This document shows positions 1-11,600 of a stretch of DNA of 64,000 bases, in pieces. Within the stretch, counting starts at the first letter, position 1. Each line of letters opens with the position of its first letter. The translations under genes and the position numbers were made by a program. Location of the stretch: positions 16,907,096 through 16,971,095 of the forward strand of contig ML677335.1 of assembly GCA_007922305.1 (NCBI GenBank). The letters run 5' to 3'. The notes beneath the pieces are model-generated. The model made no database searches. It saw only the letters and a program-made list of their open reading frames with translations, and was not told where the DNA came from. This stretch comes from Dermatemys mawii (Eukaryota; Chordata; Testudines; Dermatemydidae).

Positions 1-3000
1 ATAGGCAAAATTCACTAAAGGAATGGTAATTTTTACTGATCTTTTGTGACTCTATAAGGGAAGCAGTGAAGTTAGTAAGACCTGCTTAAATGTTGAATGA
101 ACCACCTTGTGCCTTAGCCAGTGTAATCCTCAGAATTAATGGCTCGCAAGGGAACAAATGTTAATTGGACAGGCTGTGTAGGGTTGTGTAAACCCCGCGT
201 TATCTCAGAAGAGCATTAACAACTGGTTTTGTCTAAAGATTAGACAGACACATCTTTAAGCGGAGAAGAAATCTGAGACATTTGGGTAGTAGCACTAAGA
301 TTTTCAGGTGAGCTTTATTAAAAACAAGACAAAGTCATAATCATAGAACTCAGGGGCTACTTATGAAAACAAGCTGGGTTTTTTTGGTTAAATAGCTAAT
401 GAAGATTGCAAAATGTGAGAGCTCGTTTCTTAATTAGAGAAAATAGATTAAAAAATGCCTTTGAATCCCAGAATTAAAGGGTATTTGTTTCCCAGGTATT
501 AAAGAAAAAGTTAAAATCTGACTACAAAACTTCTCATTTTAATGCCATTAGAGATATGTAATTGTCATGGAAAAAAGGAAAGAGAGGCCAGAACTAGTGC
601 TATTTCATAATAATTCATTTGACTACACTCCTGTGCCCTTCAACATCTTCTCCCCTCTTAATACTTAAAAATGGCTCCTAAAAAGAAAGTTTGCAGATTA
701 TTATGTGCACTAATATCATTAGTTATACTTAGAAAATAACTAAAATGGATAGTAAACATCTAAGGACACCAGAGAGTGAGTAAGGGAGATTCTTGATCCC
801 ATATTTAATATTTACCAATTTAGAGAATCTAATCACAGCAAAGTAACGTGCTATTTCATATCACTAGCACTATCTCATCTTCCTTCAAATGTGCTGCTTG
901 GTTTAGGCTTCTCTCTTTGTGGGTTTCTATGCATCCTTATGCAGCAGTGAAAACCCTTCCAGGGAAAACAACTCTTTCAAGGCACATTTAGGAATCATGT
1001 GCAGACTTAACCTGTATACAGGCCACTGAGTCAGCTCTGACAGCACTTTTCAAATATTTTAATTTTTTCTTTTCTCCCATTCATTTTCTTTCTTCTTTCT
1101 CCCATTTCCCTCCTTTTCTTCCATGTCTTGCTCTTCTTCCCCTCTCTGCCCTTTCCCCTTCTTCCACTACTGACAAAATATGCAATATCCAGAGAAGACA
1201 GTACAAAGGCCAGAGAAGAACCAAGCAAGAGGTTAATGAATTAATATTACATATGCATACCAACAATTTATACTAAATCTCAAAAACTGAGCCCTGCATT
1301 GAAAACTTTATGGAAAAATGGGAAAAGGAGTTGCTTAGCACTATTAGAACTGGGTGATTATTGCGCACACACAAAAATCTGTGACTAATCACTCTAATTT
1401 ATAAATTAATTTTGCATTTGCCTTGCTTATACAGCTTGTATTCACTTTCCATGAACATTCATTCCCAGAAAGTGAATTTCAAACCTATGTACATTACATT
1501 CACACATGCAAATTCATTCATTCTAGGAGAACCCGTATCCTCAGTTATTCAGGGCACAGTGGCAGTGATCACATGTACCTTATCTGACCAATTACAGAGA
1601 ACACCACAGCTAGAATAGTGAAATGAATATCAAATACTGAATATGCACACACAACTTTTTCTCAGAATTTTTCTCCTGACAAAGCACTGTCTAAATCCCT
1701 TTGTTATTCATTCTGTGTCTCATGAAAATTACCTTTCCTTCTGTATAATTTGACATATGTAGAAATTATGGGCCAGATTCTGACTGCCATTATACTGCTG
1801 AAAATCTGGACTAACTTCTTGGGCTTGATTCTCGGTTACACAAAGGCCCTTTTATGCTGTTCTTTTAGTGCAAAGGGGCCTTAATTCACTCTCACTTCAA
1901 GGCCCCTTTTACACTTCCCAGCGGGCTTAGTATAAATGAGAATAAGGTTAATTGACTTTACTAGAGTTACTGCAGCTTTACCTTGGTGGAGCGCAGAATC
2001 CAGCCCTATGTCTATTTCTCCATCGTGGATCAAATATCTAAGTAGTAAACCAAAATCTGCAGTGAATGAGGTAGCTATTTTCTGAAGTATTATTAACCAG
2101 AAACTGCACTGGAGATTGAAGAGATGAACTGGAATAGAAAAAACAAGGGACTGTCGCTAATTGCCACAACTTAGACTAATCTCTAAAACACAAAAGCTGT
2201 TGCAATATCACTGTCTCACTGAGTTGTACTGTTTAAAAAATGAAATCTTTATTGTGAAAGGACAGATGGACAGAGAGATGCAGTGAGTGCCTCGTCGGCC
2301 ATGTGCCATTTTTTGAAAGGTTGGTAGCTCATGTGATGTGCAGAGGCCAGTTGCTAGGTTGCAGTGGATTTTGTTGCCTTCCTACCATTAGGAGAGGAAT
2401 CTCCTGATGAGGTGAGACATCGAAGCAGTGTCCAATGAGCAAACTTGCCCTCTTCTTTCTGCTGGTTGAGCAGATACAGCAAGAAAGATGCTGTTGTTAA
2501 CTCTTGTTTCCTATCCAGGGATCTTGAAGACAACTATAAAAGTAATTGAAAGGCTATTTATTTTGCCAGATTAGAGTCTAACATATTAACTTGAGAACCA
2601 GCTCACTAAGCAATGACTCCTCTTCTGGACAAACAGGACAGCTGAGAGTTTTCTCATACATCAGCAGAATTTCTACTACCTTTTCCCCCTGGAGCCTCCT
2701 GGGAACTCATTAAAAGGCAAATTCAATTTAATACTTGAGTGAAAATTACCCAAGAAAGGTTCCGAAGTGCAAACTCTCTAGTGATCTCTTCCCTTCCTCC
2801 CCTCACCCAAATCTGTGAGCAAGACTCATGAGACATGCATTATTTGTATTTCCACAGCTCCCAGTGGGACCAGATGGGATCAGGATCATATGCTAGATTC
2901 TGTAAAAACACCAGGAAGACACTTCCTGCACCAAAATGCTTAGCATCTAGATTAAGCTAAAATGCAATAGATCAGAGCACAAACAGAGGTAGGAATGGTG

Positions 3001-5177
3001 GAGTGGAGGACAGGGGGTCACACAGCTGCATGCCTCATTAGTGTTTTTCAAGACTTTGCTTGCAGAGTCCACAATCCAGAGAAATTCAGTTGTATGGCAT
3101 CATTAGAAAAATAATACTGGATTTGTTTAACAAGAGATTACATTTTCTAACTGGGGAATCAAATTGCCATAATGCCAAAATAAATGTGCAGTGGACGGGC
3201 GGGGGGGGGGCAACACCTATCATAGACATAATTTAAGTTACTTACTAGTTCACTGGATATGTGAATAATTTTCTGGGGGAAAGCTAAGTTAATGAGAGGA
3301 AATTATTATTTTCTTCTGAAAGTGATTCAGTGACTGAAAATCAGTAGACCACAGCTTAGAAATTACTGTTTTTTCTGGTATCCTTTACATCAAGAATTGG
3401 AGCAAACATTTTGTCAGTGACCTGGTTTAACAAGTATCATTGCACGACAGTGACATGTAGATTTAGCCTGCTCCGTGCATTGTTTTATTCCTTGATACTG
3501 TTTTTGGAGTATGCCTTCTAAAACACATTTGCATTAAAGCAACACCCTGGAACTGCTGACAAGCACACATTTCCATATTGCAATTCCAAATGTTTTTCTT
3601 CACTCTGTAACTCAGGTCACCAGTTCTGCTGCATTGTAATACTTCCCTGTGGATTAAAGCTTCTGCCTTTGGAAAGAGTTTCCTGTTTCAAAATGCACAA
3701 ACTGAGATGCTACGGTATATAAGGGTGATTGTGCAAGTTTCAGTGGGAGGACTCAGGTTCTTAATGTTAAGCATATGCTGTAGTGCTTTGCTGGATTGTG
3801 ACCATAGTGCTCAGAGCCTTTCAGGGTCAAGCCCCTGTGCAGCGTCTGACTGAGGAACTGTGCGATTTGAGCAGACATCTCATGAGAGATTTAATCGCTA
3901 CCCTGAGTTGCTTATTACTGTGTACCTTTAAAGAGCCCCAAAGCCCTTCTCCAAATGTTATCAGATAACATTTCATGGGACTGCCTGTGATTCTTGTCAG
4001 CGGGAATGTTGTGTGTTCAGCATCTACAGTATTACAGGATAGCTGTGCTATTTGAGGTTTCTCTCCAAGCAAAATTGAAACACATACCAGACCACTTTGC
4101 TTGTTTGTTTGAAGTCTTTACTTCATTCAGGAAAGGAAAAAAAACCCCCAACAACCCTGCAACAAAGCAACTAGCCCTTTACAGTAACCTCCCAAACCAT
4201 GCAGCCATCCTGCCCAGACCTGGAAATGGGGAACAGCCCAGACAGCTCGGCTGCATGCGCAGGAAACTGAGCATAGCCTCAGACTGCTCAGCCCTGTCTT
4301 GTATTGTTGTGGTTGGTGAAAACCAAATCACAGCCATTGCAGCTGGTCACAATGGGTTCAATCCTGCACACGTGTGTAATGTGAGTAACATTAGTTGTTA
4401 AGACGGCCACTCATATGACTTTAGATGGTTACAGGATTGAGCCCTTTGGGTTGAATTCAGTCTAGTGCAGAGGTCCAGCCCCACTCAAACTATATTTAAA
4501 CCCTGTTTTGCGGTTTTAATTGGGATGTAAGTGGTGCACAGACATTGTGTTGACTGTTTTCATGGGAAAGGGTAAAAATTCCTCCCTTTAGGCTTCTCCC
4601 TTCTTGTTACTCAGAAAAATCATAACTGAACTCAGCAGGTTTTGCCAGGCGGAGGGGGAATTTTTTTTTCACTCGTAGTTCAAAAAAGCTCAGACTTCCA
4701 GGGATATTCACCTTAATGTGTAGGGCAAAATTTCAGTCCAAAAGGTGAATTTTTCAGTAAATTATGTGTGAGTGAAAACAGTTGATTATAAGGGAAACTG
4801 TTTTACAACGGTAATTAAAATCAGGCCAGAGCATCGGTTAGTGTTAGTCAGTGTAGCTCGGTTAAAGTTAAAGGAGCTACAGGGATTTATACCAGCTGAG
4901 GATTTTGCCTGTATATGTGGATTACTGCATTTTGTGATATTATATGCTAGGTGTAATTGTGGGAACAAATAATAAAGGTAGAAAAATCTCTCAGATATAG
5001 GACCAAATTCTGCTCTTAATTATAAAATATAAATTGAAATCAGTGGAGTTCCTCCTGATTTACAGCTGAGTAAATGAGAACAGAATGTGACCCAGACATT
5101 TGCTTCTCACAAGGCAGAGAACATGTGTTACACAATCATTGTAGTTAGAACTATATCACCACATACAATAAAACAAC
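1..5177. other. Upstream flank of SLC16A12, no gene recognised
   Basis: AT-rich non-coding DNA. I see no convincing exon; the longest open frame (3994-4401) has no recognisable domain and no splice context. The region holds a pyrimidine-rich tract (about 1061-1170), a short poly-G run near 3200 and an old repeat at 1770-2006. Non-coding first exon(s) of SLC16A12 may lie here or further upstream, but I cannot place them. Confidence 0.6.
1770..2006. repeat. Ancient inverted-ended interspersed repeat
   Basis: The left end (GGGCCAGATTCTGAC) and the right end (CAGAATCCAGCCC) are imperfect inverted complements. Inside, an AAAGGGGCCTT / AAGGCCCCTTT pair (1872-1882 and 1899-1909) forms a second palindrome. 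Related pieces recur around 4999-5093, 17,790-17,880, 39,175-39,245 and 51,733-51,870, often with a core like 'aagtcaatggga'. I do not assign it to a named family. Confidence 0.45.
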
Positions 5178-5333
5178 CAGGGCTGGCTCTAACTTTTTTG
5201 CTGCCCCAAGAAGAAAAAAAAAAAAGGAAGGAGGGGCCAGAATGTGCGGCCCCAGGAATGGCCAGAATGCCGCCCCTTACAATGTGCCGCCCCAAGCACA
5301 TGCTTCCTTGGCTGGTGCCTAGAGCCAGCCCTG
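5178..5333. mobile_element. hAT-type MITE (156 bp)
   Basis: The ends are 14-bp terminal inverted repeats (CAGGGCTGGCTCTA at the left, its complement at the right). The flanking 8-bp duplications are AAAACAAC (5170-5177) and AAAACAGC (5334-5341), 7 of 8 matching. It lies just 100 bp upstream of the predicted first coding exon of SLC16A12. A related copy lies at 57,495-57,755. Confidence 0.8.
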
Positions 5334-5433
5334 AAAACAGCAGCTATATTTTACCCTTTGATAATGTGGTTTCACAGGGGTAGAGTGAAGGGTGATTTCG
5401 TCTGATTCTCTCCCTGCTGTTTTTCTGTTTCAG

Positions 5434-5545
5434 ATGGCAAATAATCCTTGTACCAGGTAACATCCCATGCATGTTCTGCATGTCAGCTGGAGTCAGTCCC
5501 TTAGAGTGACTCTGGAAAGAAGAAAAAAGAATCACTATCACAGCT
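5434..5545 (+). promoter_or_regulatory. 5' UTR part of the first coding exon of SLC16A12, with upstream ORFs
   Basis: A strong splice acceptor (pyrimidine tract then CAG, ending at 5433) puts the exon start at 5434. The leader before the main ATG holds four upstream ATGs. A 9-codon uORF runs 5434-5460. A longer one starting at 5467 overlaps the main start in another frame and ends at 5643. ATGs at 5471 and 5480 share the main frame but stop at 5507-5509. The main ATG at 5546 has G at -3 and G at +4, a strong context. Human SLC16A12 is, as I recall it, also controlled by leader uORFs. The acceptor choice is inferred from sequence only. Confidence 0.6.
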
Positions 5546-5655
5546 ATGGCAGCACCAAAGAAAGTCCTACTCTCCTCCCCTCCCGATGGAGGCTGGGGAT
5601 GGATGATTGTTGTTGGCTGCTTTCTCGTGACTATCTGCACTAGGGCTGTAACAAG
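5546..5655 (+). CDS. SLC16A12: SLC16A12 coding exon 1 (residues 1-37)
   Basis: It begins MAAPKK and reaches the helix-1 signature PPDGGWGWM. The donor is AAG|GTAAAA at 5655/5656 and the last codon is split 2+1. The N-terminus differs from the human protein only in the 12 residues before the signature, as far as I recall that sequence. Confidence 0.93.
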
Positions 5656-8600
5656 GTAAAATAGCTTCTTATCAGGCTGACTCTTTGTAATCTTTTCTTT
5701 TCTAAAAATAAGAAAGATCTTTTGTAATGGCTAATAGTTGAAGTTAAAGGAATCAATTCTGTCTAGACTTTTTACCATCCTTTTAACCTGTTTAGTTCTT
5801 GAAGGCCTCCTGAAATCTGTATGGGGGCTGGGACAGCTGAGATTAAGATTCCTCCAATATTAGTCCTCGATGACAGCTATTATGCCCAGTCCAAGATCTC
5901 CAATTACCACCCTTACTATTCTGCACTATCAGAATTACTTCATGCTGCGATTGTTCAGTGGGGACTAGAGGAGGCAGTGAGGGTCTTTCCAGGCTGTGTC
6001 CCTCTCTGACCTTCCTGTGATTTGTTTTGGCAAGTTTCTGTGGATTTATTTGACCCTTGGGTATATCCAATTGACTTGTAGTGTAATCTCTTTGCTCTCT
6101 ACAAGCATTTCAGGTGCCATCCTACATGAGAGCTATGACCTAAAGAAGCCTTCGCTGTGTATACCTCAAGTATCCTAACTATGCAGGGAATATTTGTTGC
6201 TGTATTCCTCAAAAATTGAAGGAGAGAAAATAGGCTAATATACTCTGAAAAGCGCATCTATATATTTAGGAACAAGAAGGTTCCTTCTGCTGATGTTGCT
6301 GTGTTTTATTTTTACTATACATGGGAGGATGGTCTATGTTGATATGAACGTGTAAACTGTATGAGGGATATCAGAGACAGGCAGCACAGTATGTGAGGGG
6401 CATTGGAGACAAGGTCTCATTTGAACTGGCAACACGATACAATTACAACTCTTCTTACCTACATAATTTATTTCTTTTTAAATAAAGCTGCCAGACTCGA
6501 TGAAGGAATTGTGTGGTAAGTCTCATAAGCACTTGTCTATAACCATGCAAATGTTGATCTACTGCTACCATATTACTACAGCTACATGAGCTACATACTA
6601 ACACAAACTTTTTGGCCCAAGGGCCACAATGGGATTGCAAAATTATATGGAGGGCCGTGTAGGGAAGGTCCTGCCCCTTATCCAGCCCCCTCCCAATTCC
6701 CGCCCCCTTACCACCCCCTCAGAATCCCCAAACCATCCAACCACCCCTGACCTTATTCGCTGACTGCCCCTTCCAGAGACCCCTCACCCCTAACCACCCT
6801 CCAGGACCCTACCCCCTACCCAACTCCTCTGTCCCCTGACTGCCCCAACCCCCCGCTCCCTGACAGATCCCCAGGACTCCCACGCTCCATCCAACCCCAC
6901 TTCTCCCTGACCGCCACCTTGAGAGATTCCTCGACCCGTGACTACCACCCCGGAGCCCTACCACCTATCTAACCCACCCTTTCCCTGTTCCCTGATTGCC
7001 CCCACAACTTAGCCAACTCCCCACCCTGACCCCTTACCAAGAGGCATTTGGCATGGCCCTGAGGAGGGGGAGTGTGCAATCCTGGCCCCTGGAGCGCTGC
7101 CCGCGCAGTGTGGTTCCGGGGGAGGGGTGTGTGCGCGCAGCCGTGCCCCCTACCCCCCTGAGCGCTGGTCACGTGGCACGGCTCAAGGGGAGGGGGAAGC
7201 TGCATTCCTGGCTGCCCAGAGCACTGCCTGTAGTGGCTGGTCTCCGGGGGAGGGGCTAGCGCACAGCTGCGGCTCCAGGGGAGGGGGGGAGCACAGCCAC
7301 GCCCTTCCCAAAGCGCTGGCCGCGCGGCTCAGCAGGATGGGGAAACTGCAACCCCGGCCCCCCGGAGTGCTGCCCGCAGTGGCATGGCTCCGGAGAAGGA
7401 GCTAGTGCGCAGCCGCGGCTCCGGGGGAGGGGAGTTGTTGAGCCACGCCCTCCCCCCCCGGGAGTGCTGGCCCCATGGTACGACTCCAGGGGAGGGGGTA
7501 GCACGCATCCCAGCCCCCGGAGTGCTTCGGGGGGGGGAGGGGCCGGGGGCAGTTTCCACGGGCCGGACGCAATGGTGCTGTGGGCCGGATCTGGCCCGCG
7601 GGCCGTAGTTTGCCCACCCCTGTACTAACACTACAAGTTTTTCTAAAAGCAGTTTCATCCCAATAATGTTTGCTTTTTTGCATGTGAAATACTTTGATTT
7701 GCATTATAGAACTGATCTAATTGATGCTGCATTTTCTAGAACAGATGAATCTGAAATCTGGCTTTGAATGGAGAGATAGTTGATTGATTGAGGACAGAGC
7801 AGGAAAACCACCCAACAACCCCTTGCTTATTTAGCAAACTTGAAATATTCCTATTTCTCAATCAGATATTGGGTGTGAGGATATTTTATTTTAAAGCATC
7901 ATAAAACATTGCTAAATAGTGGCATGGTGGCACATGAGCAATGAAGGAGACCATGGAATTCCATGGTGAATTTGAGATCAGGCATATACACAGCCAGAAG
8001 ACCTGATGAAAGGACCTATTTTACCAGACTATATTTGAGAATTACACTGTGCCTCTCATCCTTACTCATGCCTTCATTCAAACAAAACTCTTATTGTTTT
8101 TCCTTAGTAACATGCTCCTAGTAGTACATAAACATATTTTGTCCTAAAAGTCAATTTTTTTCATTCATCTGATATGGAAAGATGTCAGACACACCCTGCA
8201 CTTTGATGTTGTGGATGCAGGAAAGAAGAAGGTCTGTCTATATATATTCTATTGCAGCTCGGACTAATGAAATCAATAGGGCATTGGCTCTGTCCAAACG
8301 GAACTCGTTGTGGGGTCACAGCCTGAGGTCCAATCCTGCAGACAGGCATGCACACACTTAAGTTTATGGACATGAGTCTCATTGATGCCATACTTCATAA
8401 GCTTGTCAGAGCAGGGGTTGTGTTTTTTGATCTGCAGTAGGAGGTACCTAAATAAATAATACTAATAAGTCCAACATTAATTGGCGCTACTATAGACAGA
8501 GTATGTGTGTGCAGGGGAAAAGATTTGCTTACTACAGTATTTGTATTTCAACATTCTACCTTATTGGCCAGATTTTAAACAGATGGCCTCCTGTCTTTGT

Positions 8601-11600
8601 GTTCACAATGCATCTGCAAATATTTGCAGTCACAGAAAGGGAAGGCTGGTCTCAGAATGTATGTATGTAAAGAGCCATTCAGAGTCTGTACTGTTAAATC
8701 AGCTGGTGTTCTGGATCCTTTGTTCAGTTACAGTGTATGCTGCTGTCTGCAGGCAAATGGGCACAGGATTCCTTGATTACCGTGAATTTGTTCCAACCTT
8801 TACATAACTGAATGGCATTTTGTGTGTATGTCTGTATATCTATATGGCTCTGTAAACATGAATTTGAATCCTTCTTGTGCCATCAGAAGTCACTTAGGGC
8901 ATAGGGAAGGCTCTGCCATCCTTGTCTATTATGTTGTTTGCCAGAGTGGCTCTCTTGTTGTGTTTCTATAACTTCACTTTTTTACAAGGATAGGTTGTTG
9001 GCTTATTGCTCAACCCCTTCTTCTATCATCGCCCCCCCGCACAACCTCCCACAGCCTGGAGGACCAGTAGACTACTTTTCATCTGATCCCTTACTACCTG
9101 TCCTGCTTGGGTGGCCTTGCCAGGAGTTAAAGCTCCCTCTGGCATAGCTCTCAGGGTCATATGCAAACATTGCCACCACAGTCAGGTGCAGTCCCCAGGG
9201 AAGAAGAGTATCCTTGATGTGGTGGGAAGTGGTGGGAAGGCCTCTGCCTTCCAATGACCCTGAGTGCTATGCTGGCAGCAGTTTTTACTTCTGGTGGGGC
9301 CACCCAAACTGGACAGGTCAAATGATAGGGGCCAGACGAAAAAGGAGTCCCTAAGTCCTCCAGGTTGCGGTGGAGAATGACAGGCCAACATCCTATCCTT
9401 GAGAAATGTTTTGGTGCCAATGACTGAGAGCACAAAGGGACATAAAGGTTTACAGGAATTGCAAGGTCAAATATATGCTTAATAATTCAGTAAAGGTTGG
9501 CATATGAAGTCTTTACTGAGAGCCAGTAGCTCACTGATCCATCATAAGCACTGCAAAATGTGTGCACAGATAATATTTAAGGAGTTATATGTCTATACTG
9601 AAAATGAGATTCTTAAGGCAGTAAACCAGGAGGCGGCATGTCTTGGGTGGTTTCCTTTCAGAAAGGGGGTAACAGACGCTTATCTCCCTGTCTGGTCATT
9701 GTATCTTGTGTGTGTCTTAGTGGAGGCCTATTTGCACACTGAGCCAGATGCTGAGTAAGAAATTGCAAAGTCTTCAATAAAGTAGTGCACAGGAAGAATT
9801 AACCAGCAGGTGGTATCCTGTTTATAAATATGGACAATGAATTGTTCTGATCTATCTGGGAATGCAAACTGACACCTTGGATCTTTCACTGAGGAAGCAA
9901 GCTGCCAGCATGACTTGTCTGATAAATGGAAGATCACAGCCAAGCCTGGTTGTAATGCACTGGAAGGATTTTGGATATGTATCTCTCTAAGATATGAATA
10001 TAAGTCTAAGTTCTAGAATGAATGCTATGGTTTTAATTTATATGTAACCATTTGTTTCCAATATTTCTACTTGTTATCACCTGAACCTCTATATTTTATT
10101 AAATAAACTTTTAGTGTTTTCACTATAAACATACCTAAGTGCTGTGTGTTAAGCAGAGCATTGATCTGAGATGTAATTGGTAAGCTGAGGCGATTGGTAA
10201 GATGTGTTTTTGGAAGCAGCAATTCTGTGAGTATTGCAAGTGTCTGGTGGACCAGGGGCTGAACATTCCAGTGACATGGTTGGAGGGCTTCGGGGTTGGA
10301 ATGTGCCTATTGCTAATTTGTAGAGAGAGCAGAGCCTACATAGGGGAGTTCTTGTGTTGCCCATGGCTGGTGCAGCCAGGGACATGACATATGGCAGACA
10401 CAGACAAGGCTTCCTCCTGCTAAGGGCTGGTGGTAGCGAGGTGCCTCATGGCCCTGGGCATCCCTGGAAACTATCACAGGTTGAATGATAGGCCAACAAC
10501 CTATTGTAGTGAAAAAATGAAGTTATAGAAACACAACAATATAGCCATTCTGGCAAACATCATGATACTCAGGGATGGCAATGTAGGAATAGGAATAGTT
10601 TATGGGAGGGTTAAAATAAAAGAGGGCAAGATAATTGTCTGCTCTTTTAAAGATTGGCTCTCGTTGTGGAAAGAAATGTCTTCCTTGTCCTTGCCGGATT
10701 AAACTGATCTGTCTAATCCCACTACTAGGGTCATACTTGGTGACCAATCTGTGACTTAGTTGTCATTGTCTCATTTGTTCTTCTCTGGTTCAGTTAAGCC
10801 AGGCACATGAACTACTACTGTAGGAACTATCCATCGTAGGTGCCACGTTTTCATTTGTCATTATTTCCTGTGCATCCAGAAGTTTCTCATTTCAGTCTCC
10901 ATTTTGCAGATGTTTAATGCATTTCCCTTGGAAGTCAACAGGAATCTTTGCATTGACTTTCACAGGATTTGGAACAGACCCAAACTAGGTACCCTTTATC
11001 CCTGAATTTGACAGATCATTATTCATGTTTTCTTTCCTAGATGCATCTCAATTTTCTTTGTGGAGTTCCAGACATACTTTGCTCAGGATTATGCCCGAAC
11101 AGCTTGGATCCATTCCATTGCAGACTGTGCCACAATGCTGTGTGGTGGGTATTGCACTCTCTGAATAATAAACCGGCTTGTTCTTTTGTCCTGTGGGACA
11201 CCTGATATTAGTGTATTCACAAACCATCAGAGCCAGCTTGGAAAATTTCTGGTTTCAGACTGGCTATTGACTTTTGTCCAGCACATCCTGGCTTTGTAGC
11301 CAAATGGGTATAGTATGTCCAAGCCGTGTCCCCCAGCACAGGTTGGCAAGGAGCGGGCTTTTTTGTATCATTTTGTCTGATACTGAAAAGAAACAGAGCA
11401 TTTTATTGTCATGTGATGTGTGTTTTAAGAACTGTTTTTGTGAAAAGGCCTAATGGAAAGGTCACAGTTTAAGAGGCATTCCACTAGGACTTGTTTTGCC
11501 TAGTATATTGCAGTTATATTTCAGACTTGACTGTGTGTTTCCTAGTTCCTTTGGTTCAAGTCACAACCATCACATCCCTTCACTGAACATTTGGTGAGCA

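Larger units (their letters stand above)
5656..11040 (+). other. SLC16A12 intron 1
   Basis: Non-coding. It contains the GC-rich hAT element at 6604-7622 and a 1.6-kb element with long inverted ends at 8931-10,562. Elsewhere I see no structure. Confidence 0.85.

Noticed and set aside
3994..4401. 135-codon frame upstream of SLC16A12
   Set aside because: No recognisable domain, no flanking splice or promoter signals, not related to the known gene order.
6996..7704. Several overlapping open frames of 80-110 codons on both strands
   Set aside because: They lie wholly inside a GC-rich hAT element with repeated units; GC-rich DNA has few stops. No domain or splice context.
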